From positions 186,001 through 250,000 of the forward strand of contig CAWGCL010000001.1 of NCBI GenBank assembly GCA_963820995.1: 64,000 bases of DNA, written 5' to 3'. Shown here piece by piece: positions 1 to 9,129 of the stretch. The translations under genes and the position numbers were made by a program. How positions within the stretch are numbered: the stretch's first letter is position 1; every line of letters starts with the position of its first letter. The DNA is from JAGTVG01 sp963820995 (GTDB lineage Bacteria > Bacteroidota > Bacteroidia > Cytophagales > Cyclobacteriaceae). Under the pieces are notes generated by a model. That model worked only from the letters and a program-made list of their open reading frames with translations. It was not told where the DNA came from and did no database searches.

Positions 1-54
1 AGAGTTGTCCAGACTGCAGTAAGAATTGCAGCGGATCTTATACTAAAAGCTTAG
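1..54 (+). CDS. 3' end of an unidentified gene (partial)
   Basis: Frame 1 reads 17 codons from the left edge to a TAG at 52-54 and gives a C-terminus like RVVQTAVRIAADLILKA. It could be the end of a real protein entering from the left, but 17 codons are too few to identify a family or even to be sure that it is coding. The amphipathic alanine/leucine-rich ending is typical of a terminal helix in a soluble enzyme. Confidence 0.3.
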   Translation, partial: RVVQTAVRIAADLILKA

Positions 55-448
55 GAAGGATTTTATGTTAAATCAGCTGGTAACAGCTGTTCGATTCAGC
101 GGGGCCTTGAAAGATACAAGTGACTGATTAAGAGAGTCTTAAATAGTGAAAAAATAAAACGAACCCCAGAGAAGGTCCATAATGCTTTTTTTGGGGGGGG
201 GTACGTCAACTCGCCTTCCGGCAGGCAGTATTGATGTATCTGATTACAAGTAACCCTGCAATTTAGGATACAAAAACAGCTTTTCATCCCATCAGTTATC
301 CAATCAAAATGGTATTATTTTATGCAGATACAATAAGGTAAAATATGATTTAACTCCTCGGGATCAGCTATCAGACCCTCTTCTAAAAGAATGTCAGGGA
401 CCCTGTAAACCCGTAGGTTTCTCCATCTGGAATTCAGGTATGATATTC
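55..448. other. Intergenic region with a G9 run and a GC-rich palindrome
   Basis: About 390 bases without a supportable gene. It contains a run of nine G at 191-199 after a T run, and a short GC-rich dyad around 213-226 (GCCT/AGGC arms) that resembles the palindrome near 47001-47020. Short open frames exist on both strands, but none has family-like character. The downstream sulfatase ends at 449. Confidence 0.5.
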
Positions 449-1979
449 TCAATAATACCCTTTAAACCGGTTGTCAATCTTCTTGTGCGTGGTCCTTTTC
501 AATGGAATCTGCATGCCCCCTGTTTCTTCAAGCCAGGTCCATAGATCATCAAGCATTTCTTCTATCTGTTCCTGATGTTCGGGACTCTTTATTAGATTAT
601 TCATTTCCCATGGATCGTTCTCAAGATCATAGAATTCATTTGTATCCCAAAGCCCGTGATAACGAATAAACTTATATCTATCTGTTCTTACAGCATGTAC
701 AGTAGGTGTCTGAGGATAGGCATACTCCCAGTAATACTCATAAAATATCTTATCACGCCAATCACTAACATCATCACCTTTCAACAAAGGAATAAAAGAT
801 TTACCCGGCATATAAGAAGGTGGCATCAATCCTGCCATATCCAGAACGGTAGGTGCTATATCGATATTCTGAACCAGTTTCGTAATTTTTGTACCGGGAG
901 CGATCATTCCAGGAGACCAGGCAAGCAGGGGTACCCTCCAGGATTCCTCATAGGCCTGCCTTTTATCAATGAGCCCGTGTTCCCCAAACGAAAATCCATT
1001 ATCCCCCATATACAGCACGAGGGTGTTGTCCTTCAAATCTGAATTTTCAACAAAGTCAATAACGGATCCAAGACTTTCATCAAGCGCAGTAAGTGTTTCG
1101 CAATATGCTTTAAAAAATGTTTCAAAATTATGGGCACCATGGTACATATCGTCTACTCCATGCCAGCTATTCCGCTGTTGTTTCACCCATTCAGGAATAT
1201 CATGGTCTTTGTATTTATCAGTTGCCGTCAGGTAATAGGATGGTGGAAATACAATTTCTTCATTTTTATACATCCCTTCATGCCTTTCTGCAGGCCGGAA
1301 TAAGGCATGAACGGCTTTATGTGATAAATACATAAAGAATGGTTTGTCCTTACTTCTATTATCCATCCATTCCAGCGCATGTTCAGTCAACAGGTCTGTT
1401 ACATAAGTATCCTCATCATATTCAAAGCGCTCGCCATTGATGTTAAGACTGGGTTTAAAATAATTCCCCTGCCCTTTAAAACTTTCCCAGTGATCGAATC
1501 CTGGCCTTGGATCATCGTGCCCATGTCCCATATGCCATTTCCCAAAATAGGCAGTTTCATAGCCAGCTTTTTGAAGGTATTGTGGGAAAAATACGAGATC
1601 TTCCGGTACAGGGGCCTGGTTATCCACTACTGTATGTGCATGGGAATACATTCCTGTAAGGATTGACGCACGGCTGGGTGAGCATAGTGAAGTGGTAACG
1701 AATGCATTTTCAAGATGACAACCTTCAGCAGCCATCTTATCCATAGCAGGGGTTTTTAACCATGGGACTTTTCCGGTAAATCCCATGAAATCATATCGGT
1801 GGTCGTCACTCAATACAAAGATGACATTCTTCAATTCTGCTTTTCCTGTGATTCTCTCAAGATCCAATGGATCATTCTCTGAGATAGGTCACTTGGTTCC
1901 GACCAGCGCGTTGACATCCGGTAATCATCACATAGGAGAACAAAATTGATGTTATGAACAATAAGTATTTAAATTTCAT
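449..1979 (-). CDS. Lipoprotein sulfatase (family S1), frameshifted after signal peptide
   Basis: A formylglycine-dependent sulfatase predicted to remove sulfate esters, probably from a polysaccharide, at the cell surface or in the periplasm. The body carries the DD metal-binding pair and the maturation motif CSPSR (Cys about 62 of the body, converted to formylglycine), then GKWHMG and a late DNG metal site, as in family S1. An open frame for the body starts only at a TTG at 1867 and has no export signal. In another frame an ATG at 1979 opens a clear lipoprotein signal peptide ending in ITGC. The two frames must join between about 1888 and 1875, and a single surplus base there explains the break. 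Full span is 1531 bases, or 3n+1, equal to about 509 residues after correction. The specific substrate is unknown. Confidence 0.85.
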
Positions 1980-2046
1980 AGAGATTGTCTTTTATAGATC
2001 TGGCAAAAATAAATAAATTGATTAAATCACAGTATACAATAAAACT

Positions 2047-3771
2047 TTATTCTTCAGAAGTATCCACAAGGTAGCCGAGAACAAAAATGTACGGAGCATT
2101 CCAATTAATACATATTTCATTGGAGGCAAAGCTCTCAACCTCATCAATATATGATCGTGCAGGCAGTAAACTCTCATACTTCTTGCCAGCCGATCCCAAA
2201 CTTCCCTCATCTTGTCTTGATTCATTTGGCCCTCCCACTACAAATCCAGGAAATGGGTCCAATAGGCCATCTGCCTCTGACTGCCGATGGTGAATATGCA
2301 TTGGTGTTTTGTTACCATAACCTGTAATAAAAGAATAACCTGTTGCATTTTTACCGAAGATATAATCCAGTGTTTCATATAGACTTGATTTATAAACAGG
2401 ATCTTTTGAATAATGATAGGCAACTGTAAATATTACAGCAGCATTTAAAAAATCGCTATTCGACCCCCATTTAAAATGATCGACCGGTATCCTATATGGA
2501 TGATTCTCGATTACCTCAGTAAGGCTATCTGCTAATACCACTAATCTACCCAGGATCACTTCCTGATCAGATTCATCCAAGGGGCTCTTCGGACTTAAGA
2601 GCGAATAATATCCAATATTATCGACATAATTCCTCCAGCTTTCTTCTACCCTGAATTCCATTCCGGATAGGTTATCTTTAATTGAACCATAATACTTCTC
2701 CTCCCCTGTTGATATGAATAACTCGGCAGCTGCCCAGAAAAATTCTTCATCCAAAATGACATCGTTATATGCACCGGTGTGAATATCTTCAGGATTCTTA
2801 GGGTAATATTCTTCGGGATTGTTAATTGCCCACGACCAGGCATTAATGGCTGCATCAAGGCAGGAATTTGCAAAGACGAGATCAAATTCTTTATATAGTC
2901 TGGAAGCCATGGCCATAGTGGCAGCAAAGTCAAGTGCAGCGGCAGTAGATTTACCAATGATATACCGGTCATTAACGGCTTCAACAGGCATTATAAAACC
3001 TTCAAAGCTTTTTGTTGTGAGCTTATGGAATACCCCCCCGTCGTCGTCCTGCATTGTCAACATCCAGTCCAATTCATACTTGATCTCATCCAGAAGGTCA
3101 TTTTTACCATTCCCGCTTTCTGGTATCCATAAGGAACCATCCTGAAAAACATGAGGGTTAATATCATTCAGGGCCAGCATTGTACCCACGCTAACTCCTG
3201 CATTAACGATATACTTTCCATAATCACCTGCATCATACCATCCCCCCGGAGAGGATTTATGACCTGAATTCCGCCCTGTGGATTCATGAAAATAACAAAT
3301 CGTATCCGGATGACCGCCTGGACGTTGAAAAACGCCGGCATACTTCTGATCAATATCAATAGTCATTCTCTGAAGATAAAATGACTTCAATCCATCGATA
3401 GCTGCATCCAGGAAGATATTGCTTCCGATTACAAATGGGTAGGATATTCCTTCATCACTTACTCGTATCCAATAGGTTCCGGGATCATTAAAAGTTGAAA
3501 AATCACCCATTTTAACTGATTCTCCCGAAGATTCCCATGTGCCTCTGTCAACCAGGTTTCCTTCAAATGAAACATCGCCGGATTCATTGATAATTTCAAA
3601 TGTGCCGGATTCCGAATTGCTTACAATAAACTTTTTGGGGCTGTTTAATTGGTAGCCGATCTGATTGATCCTGATCTTGTCAGATATCTCGGTTTTATCA
3701 ATATCCTTATTTGAAGACTGGCAGGATATCAGGATAATAAAAAAAATAACAAAAAAATGATGATTATTCAT
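2047..3771 (-). CDS. Glycoside hydrolase family 9 lipoprotein
   Basis: An inverting endo- or exo-beta-glycanase of family GH9, the cellulase E family. It has a lipoprotein signal with LISC at Cys17, an N-terminal immunoglobulin-like domain typical of GH9 (residues about 30-120, starting RINQIGY), then an (alpha/alpha)6 catalytic domain. WYDAGDYGKY at 178-187 contains the catalytic-base Asp pair (D180, D183). HHRQSE and the C-terminal SNEICINWN (Glu about 552 as proton donor) complete the active site. The length of 574 residues is normal. It lies between two sulfatases on the same strand, so its substrate may be a beta-glucan or a sulfated polymer; that part is inference. Most characterised GH9 enzymes cleave beta-1,4 glucans. 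No SusC/SusD pair is present in the window. Confidence 0.9.
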   Translation of the reverse strand: MNNHHFFVIFFIILISCQSSNKDIDKTEISDKIRINQIGYQLNSPKKFIVSNSESGTFEIINESGDVSFEGNLVDRGTWESSGESVKMGDFSTFNDPGTYWIRVSDEGISYPFVIGSNIFLDAAIDGLKSFYLQRMTIDIDQKYAGVFQRPGGHPDTICYFHESTGRNSGHKSSPGGWYDAGDYGKYIVNAGVSVGTMLALNDINPHVFQDGSLWIPESGNGKNDLLDEIKYELDWMLTMQDDDGGVFHKLTTKSFEGFIMPVEAVNDRYIIGKSTAAALDFAATMAMASRLYKEFDLVFANSCLDAAINAWSWAINNPEEYYPKNPEDIHTGAYNDVILDEEFFWAAAELFISTGEEKYYGSIKDNLSGMEFRVEESWRNYVDNIGYYSLLSPKSPLDESDQEVILGRLVVLADSLTEVIENHPYRIPVDHFKWGSNSDFLNAAVIFTVAYHYSKDPVYKSSLYETLDYIFGKNATGYSFITGYGNKTPMHIHHRQSEADGLLDPFPGFVVGGPNESRQDEGSLGSAGKKYESLLPARSYIDEVESFASNEICINWNAPYIFVLGYLVDTSEE

Positions 3772-3845
3772 ATCTAAAAAAATTTACAAAATGATTTTAA
3801 TTATTGGAATACAAAATTAAGAAGTAAAATTCAAAAACCTGTACT

Positions 3846-5663
3846 TTATTGTTTTTTGGATACTTCCATATAAATTGGTGCATAGATCTTTCCCTTGTAT
3901 TGATGCCAGGCTTCAGCTACACAAGGCCCTTCCTTGAGCTCAACTCCCTTAAAGATGATCAGATTATCCTGAATATCAGTAATTACGGTTCGCTGGACAG
4001 TCCCAAAACGTATAGATGTAGTGCCAGGGACCTCAACTGGATCAAAAAATCTAACCTGTATATCATAAAAACCCGGTTCGGTTACCATTACATCCCAATA
4101 TCCCATACCTGTATCACTCATCCATTGTTTTGCAGAAGCCCCTTTTGTATCATTCCTGCCCAATACTACAGGATCCTGGAATTCTGTGCCTATTTGAATC
4201 CGCTGTATATCAAGGTTTTTACTTTTCATTATTTCTGTATACCAGACATCAAACAGGTTTTTTAATGAATCCACCAATTCAGTATTTGCAGTACTTATAT
4301 CCTCTTCTTCATATGGATCAGACTTTATATCATATAATTCAAATACTGAATCAGGCATATTGTAATCCCCATGCCCTACCAGCTTAAAATTGCCGGACCG
4401 GTAAGCAATATTATGATAAGGTTCCAGATAACCTCTATGCCAGTAATGGGCCAATTCGCGCTGATTATCCTGACTGCTTTCTCCCTTAAGTTCCGGTAAT
4501 ATACTTACTCCATCAAAAGGATTGTCAGGTTCGGAGTGTATGTTACATATATCCAGGATGGTGGGCAGAACATCAATATGAGCTGAAATAATCTCAAGTT
4601 CTCCTGGTTCAAACTTTCCGGGCCAGTGCCAAAACGAAGGAACCTTTATCCCGCCTTCATAGACCGATCCTTTTCGGTTTTTTAATCCACCATTATACCT
4701 TTGCTGCTGCGGACCGTTATCCGTTATAAATATGATCAGGGTGTTTTCAGATATTTCTTCCTCTTTTAAGGCTTCCCAGATCCGGCCAATATTGTCATCT
4801 ATGTTTTCTACCATGGCATAGACACGTCGTGCCGACTCAATATCCCGATCATTCATCCGATCCATCTCAGACCGCGAACCAGGAAATAGATCTGGAGTAA
4901 TCCCTTTGTCATGATATTTTTCATAATAAGATTGTGGTACCTGCAAGGGTGTATGCGGAGCATTAAATGTTATATAAGCAAAAAAGGGAACATTCTTATT
5001 GGTTTTAATGAAATCAATGGCCAGATCAGTAAATACATCCGAACAATACCCATTAGTCCCAGTTTTTATTCCATTGAACTCCAGAATTGGATTGAAATAA
5101 CTCGAATCTCCTTTTATGTAATTTTCATAGTAATCGCCAGGCTGTCCTATACCGCCACCTCCATGAACCCGTGAAATATCAAAGCCCTGATCATGAGGTC
5201 GGAACGGATAGGTATCTCCGAGATGCCATTTCCCAAAGATGCCTGTTTTATACCCTGCCTTTTTCAAGTATTCAGCGATAGTAATTTCACTGTCAGACAT
5301 GATCGCTCCTCCATTATAAGTATCAAACACACCAGTTCTTAATGAATACCTACCAGTCATCAAACTCGACCTGGTTGGTGCACATACCGGCGAAACATAG
5401 AAATTACTCAATTGGATGCTGTTTTTACCAAGGGAATCAAGGATTGGGGTTTGAATAACAGGGTTCCCATGAATCCCAAGATCCCCATATCCCTGGTCAT
5501 CAGTAATGATTAAAAGGATATTCGGAGGAATGCTTTCTGCCTTTGGAATCTTCTCATCACAACTTATCAGGACCATATTTCCAAAAATGGAAAAAAGGAT
5601 CAGATATTGTTTAAATTGAAAAGATTTGGAAAAATTTGATTTGCACTCAAAAAATTTGAACAT
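3846..5663 (-). CDS. Arylsulfatase-type lipoprotein sulfatase
   Basis: A second S1 sulfatase of the arylsulfatase A type. Starting at the ATG at 5663 (an upstream TTG at 5672 is in frame but less likely) the protein has about 605 residues. A hydrophobic signal ends in VLISC (Cys about 35, lipoprotein), followed by the metal-binding DDQGYGDLG and the formylglycine motif CAPTR (Cys about 94). GKWHLG and TDNGP follow as in the family. About 110 C-terminal residues after the sulfatase fold look like an extra beta-rich domain common in Bacteroidota arylsulfatases. It is separated by 74 bases from the GH9 gene and on the same strand, so the three genes may be co-transcribed. Confidence 0.9.
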   Translation of the reverse strand: MFKFFECKSNFSKSFQFKQYLILFSIFGNMVLISCDEKIPKAESIPPNILLIITDDQGYGDLGIHGNPVIQTPILDSLGKNSIQLSNFYVSPVCAPTRSSLMTGRYSLRTGVFDTYNGGAIMSDSEITIAEYLKKAGYKTGIFGKWHLGDTYPFRPHDQGFDISRVHGGGGIGQPGDYYENYIKGDSSYFNPILEFNGIKTGTNGYCSDVFTDLAIDFIKTNKNVPFFAYITFNAPHTPLQVPQSYYEKYHDKGITPDLFPGSRSEMDRMNDRDIESARRVYAMVENIDDNIGRIWEALKEEEISENTLIIFITDNGPQQQRYNGGLKNRKGSVYEGGIKVPSFWHWPGKFEPGELEIISAHIDVLPTILDICNIHSEPDNPFDGVSILPELKGESSQDNQRELAHYWHRGYLEPYHNIAYRSGNFKLVGHGDYNMPDSVFELYDIKSDPYEEEDISTANTELVDSLKNLFDVWYTEIMKSKNLDIQRIQIGTEFQDPVVLGRNDTKGASAKQWMSDTGMGYWDVMVTEPGFYDIQVRFFDPVEVPGTTSIRFGTVQRTVITDIQDNLIIFKGVELKEGPCVAEAWHQYKGKIYAPIYMEVSKKQ

Positions 5664-6053
5664 AACAAACAATATGTAGAATGAAATATTCGTAATTTAA
5701 TCAATATTTTATGTGTTAAAAAAGTTAATTGAATTGAAAAAGTGCTTTACAATTGCTTTTTTTGCAAGAAAAATATATAAAGTTTTGCTCAAATTATAAT
5801 TATTTTGTTATTTTTTTGGATTTAATTAATATATTTTGCATATTGTAAAATGATAAGAGTTGATTTTAAGGTACTACCCTATTAACTGTTGACAAATTAA
5901 ATGCATTTTAAGTCATAACATATGCTTAGCTTATTGTGTTATATAATTCGTCACAATGCTTGTATTAATAATAATGTACTGATATACTTGCAGTTTTTAG
6001 GAATTATTCAACTGAAAATTATAAGAATATAGGTAAAATACAGGTCTGATCAA
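5664..6053. other. AT-rich divergent intergenic region
   Basis: About 390 bases, very AT-rich, between the divergent arylsulfatase and beta-lactamase-family genes. No coding frame is supported. It should hold promoters for both directions. The rightward candidate is listed separately. Confidence 0.6.
5960..5990 (+). promoter_or_regulatory. Candidate Bacteroidota-type promoter
   Basis: TTG at 5960-5962, a 20-base spacer and TATACTTG at 5983-5990 fit the Bacteroidota sigma-ABfr pattern (TTG, about 19-21 bases, TAnnTTTG) with one mismatch. It lies 63 bases upstream of the ATG at 6054. Sequence match only. Confidence 0.45.
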
Positions 6054-7325
6054 ATGAGGTTGAAAAGGAAACATATTGTTTTTTTCGGTTTAACATTACT
6101 ATTTGTTGGCTTATCTGATATTAAACAGGCCAGTGAAACTGCTTTGACCACCCCTGATCCACAAATAAATCCCATAGTTAAAGCCCTTGCGCTTGAGTAT
6201 GACCAGTATATTCAAGAGAAAATGCTCAACAGGCACATCCCGGGGGCAGCGATTTGTATAGTTAAGGATGATAAAATTGTTTATTTAAAAGGATACGGGA
6301 TTAAAGATATCGCAACTAGTGATTCAGTAGGAATACATACAGTATTCAGGCTAGGTTCAGTATCAAAAAGTATTGCAGCGACACTTACCGGAATACTTGT
6401 TCAAGACAGCCTTATTAATTGGGACAATACTGTCAAATCCTACCTTCCTGATTTCAGACTGAAAACTGAAGCAAGTACGAATGAACTTAATATTAAACAT
6501 GTTCTCTCACATACTACCGGCTTGATCAGGCATTCATACACGAATTATATTGAAGATGGCAAATCCCTGGAAGAAATGATCCCGGAATTGTCGAATGTAA
6601 ACCTTATCGGCCCTCCAGGATCAGTATATAGTTATCAGAATCTGGCATATAGTTTAATTGATCCAATAATTGAAACCTCCACTGGTATGGATTATGAAAC
6701 AACATTAGAGGAAAAGTTGTTCAAGCCTTTGAATATGAAGAATTCCTCAGCCTCATATGAAAGTATAATAAACAATCCTGATATCGCATATCCTCATCAT
6801 TATTATAAAGGAAGACTTAGAAAGTCAAGAATTACAAAAAAATATTATAATGCTGCTCCTGCCGGGGGTGTTAATGCCAGTATTTGGGACATGGCTAATT
6901 TCCTGATCGCCATCAACGGGCAAAAGTCTTGGGTTATTGAACAATCCACACTTGATGAATTGTTTGCACCTCAGGTAAACACCTACATTAAATATCAGTA
7001 TTTCGGTGGCTGGCCGAAGATGAGAAAATCATATTATGGCCTGGGTTTCAGGATCCTCGATTATGGGAACAAAAAAGTGGTATATCATGGCGGATATGTA
7101 AATGGTTACAAATCCGGTATGGCAATTTTACCTGAGGAAAACATAGGTATCTGTATCCTGACTAACTATTCAGGAAACCTGGCAAGCAGAGGGATAAGGG
7201 ATTTCATTGATATGTATATGAACTATGAGCAGTATATAAAGGATTATGAGAATATAAGTACAGTTAATGCAATAACACCAAGCTTCCTTCCGGAAATGAC
7301 TCATCATAGCATTCCACCTCAATAA
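6054..7325 (+). CDS. Exported serine hydrolase, beta-lactamase/PBP family
   Basis: A member of the class C beta-lactamase-like family (Pfam Beta-lactamase), which includes D,D-peptidases, esterases and true beta-lactamases. An N-terminal hydrophobic segment (about 8-20) indicates export. The active-site signature is complete: SVSK at 102-105 (nucleophile Ser and general base Lys), YQN at 194-196, and HGG at 345-347 in place of KTG. Such HxG variants are common in the non-lactamase members, so beta-lactam hydrolysis should not be assumed. It ends 4 bases before the convergent pentapeptide gene. The length of 423 residues is usual for the family. Confidence 0.85.
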   Translation: MRLKRKHIVFFGLTLLFVGLSDIKQASETALTTPDPQINPIVKALALEYDQYIQEKMLNRHIPGAAICIVKDDKIVYLKGYGIKDIATSDSVGIHTVFRLGSVSKSIAATLTGILVQDSLINWDNTVKSYLPDFRLKTEASTNELNIKHVLSHTTGLIRHSYTNYIEDGKSLEEMIPELSNVNLIGPPGSVYSYQNLAYSLIDPIIETSTGMDYETTLEEKLFKPLNMKNSSASYESIINNPDIAYPHHYYKGRLRKSRITKKYYNAAPAGGVNASIWDMANFLIAINGQKSWVIEQSTLDELFAPQVNTYIKYQYFGGWPKMRKSYYGLGFRILDYGNKKVVYHGGYVNGYKSGMAILPEENIGICILTNYSGNLASRGIRDFIDMYMNYEQYIKDYENISTVNAITPSFLPEMTHHSIPPQ

Positions 7326-7329
7326 GAAA

Positions 7330-8170
7330 CTATTTCCCCACAAGTTTAGGTTTTGCCTTCATTATTTTCTGATAGAAATCGTCATCGAATTCAGCCAGGT
7401 ATAATGTTTTTACATATTCAAATTGTTCTATTGTTAATCCAACTGCATTTCGAAGATCCGCTTTATATAAATTGGCAAAGTCAAAATTAGTTCCGGTAAG
7501 GTTTGCACCATTTAGATTGGCTTCCATCAAAAAGGCATTATTGAAATCAGCTTTTATCAGGAATGCATTTTCCAGATTTGCCTTTATCATATTGGCATCC
7601 CTGAAATTGGCTCCGCTGGCAAACGATTTTTTCAGGTTTACCTGATTGAGGTTTGAATTCTCAAAATTTGCCCGATTCATTCTTGAAGCTTCAAAATTTG
7701 CCTGGATAAGGTTTGAATTAGATATATTGGCATTATTGAGGTTTGCCCCTTTTAAGGTTACGTAATTAAGATTAGTCCTTGAAAGATGACAATTCACAAG
7801 ATCAATATTATAGATCTTATGCCTGTTAAGCCTTTTAATATTACCAACTGTTCTGAAAGCTGCTTCTTCAGATTCCCACATCCGGAAATCGTCAATTTCA
7901 TCCTTGTATGATCTTATTCTTTGCCGTTTCTGTCCTACACCGGTGAGCCAGAAAATCAGAATACCGATTACAGCAATGTCGAAAATCATTCCATGGGCTT
8001 CGGCAAGTATGTTCACAAAAAAATTGTGTGTGTCCGACAGGTAGAGGGGAAAGCTTAACCCAACTACGATCAGTGATAGTACGAAACAGAACGCTAAACG
8101 AGACTATGATAGGCTCTTCCAATATTCGTTCAACAAATCTGTTAATTTTTTCTTTCTTCCCTAAACTCAT
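7330..8170 (-). CDS. Membrane-anchored pentapeptide repeat protein, frameshifted
   Basis: The C-terminal half is a series of A(N/D)Lxx pentapeptides (for example ANLNN, ANFEN, ADFNN) from about residue 120 onward, which fold as a right-handed quadrilateral beta-helix. The N-terminal half has two hydrophobic segments that look membrane-spanning, one of them reading FCFVLSLIVVGLSF. The start MSLGKKEKIN at the ATG 8170 lies in one frame, and the second half of the first membrane segment and all repeats lie in another. The switch must occur after a stop at 8106-8104 and before about 8080. The span is 3n+1, so one surplus base explains it. Corrected length is about 279 residues. Function unknown; this is not a DNA-gyrase-protecting Qnr, which lacks membrane segments. 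Confidence 0.75.
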
Positions 8171-8173
8171 TTC

Positions 8174-9116
8174 CTAATTAAGATTATACAAAGATACTAT
8201 TTTCTGAACCAGTGTATCATTTATCCTTTTATAGGATTCAAAACTCCAACCTCCCACATGTGGTGTAAAAACAACGTTGTTCCGGTCGATTAAATTGTTG
8301 AATCTGTCTTTTTCTTCCATGTTTAATTTAGCTAGTTTCTCCTTTCTCCAATACGTCAAGTGCTGCTCCAAGGATCTTTCCGTCATCCAGAAGCCGGATC
8401 AAATCCGTCAGCGGTAATATTGGCCCCCTGGCCGTGTTGACCAGATAAATATCTTTTTCAAAATTATTAAAAAAATCAAAATTATATAAGCCCATTGTCT
8501 CATCAGTTAAAGGCACATGTAAGCTCAATATATCAACTTCCTCATACAACTGATCCATACCAGATTCGATGGCATATTGGTCGCTATAGCCCTTTTTGTA
8601 TTTGTCATATGCGAGGACCTTGCATTCAAATCCTGATAACCTTTGGGCAAAAGCCGAACCCATATTCCCATATCCGATAATCCCAACCACTTTATCCTTG
8701 ATTTCTGTCCCTCTGTTTCCTACTCTATCCCAGATCATTCTTCTAATTTGTTTATCGGACATATGGATCTTATTCAATAAGGTCAGAAGAATACCTATAG
8801 CATGTTCTGCCAGGGCATCTCTATTCCCTTCGGGGGCATTTAAAATAACAATTCCTTTTTCATCACAATAGGAGTCATCTATTTTATCAGTGCCTGCACC
8901 CGCCCTCGCAATAAAGTCTAAATTAAGCGCCAGATCAAGCATTTCACGGTCCAGATCGGTTTTACTACGAATAATGATCCCAGCATATGGATGAATGCAT
9001 TCTTTCAGGTCTTCCCGGCTGATTTTCGGCAGGTAATCCACTTCAAAGCCTGCACTTTCCAGATCAGGAACAATACTTGGATGCATCTCATCAGCAATAA
9101 TTATTTTCCTCCCCAT
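8174..9116 (-). CDS. NAD-dependent 2-hydroxyacid dehydrogenase (phosphoglycerate dehydrogenase-like), frameshifted
   Basis: A D-isomer 2-hydroxyacid dehydrogenase, close in form to D-3-phosphoglycerate dehydrogenases without the ACT domain. The Rossmann motif is GYGNMGSAFA, the substrate-binding Arg is in NTARGP, and the catalytic His is in TPHVGGW. The chosen start is the ATG at 9116 (MGRKIIIADE); the frame extends further upstream only by running into mgtE. The first frame stops at 8328 just after LDVLEKGETS. The other frame continues EKLAKLNMEEK to the end at 8174. Removing one G at 8341-8342 restores LDVLEKEKLAKL, as in relatives. Corrected length is about 313 residues. It could supply 3-phosphohydroxypyruvate for serine synthesis, but the substrate is not decided by sequence. 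Confidence 0.85.
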
Positions 9117-9129
9117 ACCATTCATTTCT

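Noticed and set aside
96..287. 63-codon open frame on the minus strand in the left intergenic region
   Set aside because: It crosses the G9 run, has an unnatural composition with a run of prolines and lysines, and shows no family-like segments.
296..430. Minus-strand frame just downstream of the sulfatase reading PDILLEEGLIADPEEL
   Set aside because: It looks protein-like for about 20 residues but has no start, is short, and lies after the sulfatase stop. It may be a decayed remnant, but the support is too weak.
6054..7325. Calling this gene an antibiotic resistance beta-lactamase
   Set aside because: It has the SxxK/YxN/HxG signature of the broad serine hydrolase family; the HGG third motif and divergence do not support beta-lactam hydrolysis specifically.
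7330..8016. Quinolone resistance protein of the Qnr type
   Set aside because: The pentapeptide region is preceded by membrane segments in the restored frame, which Qnr proteins lack.
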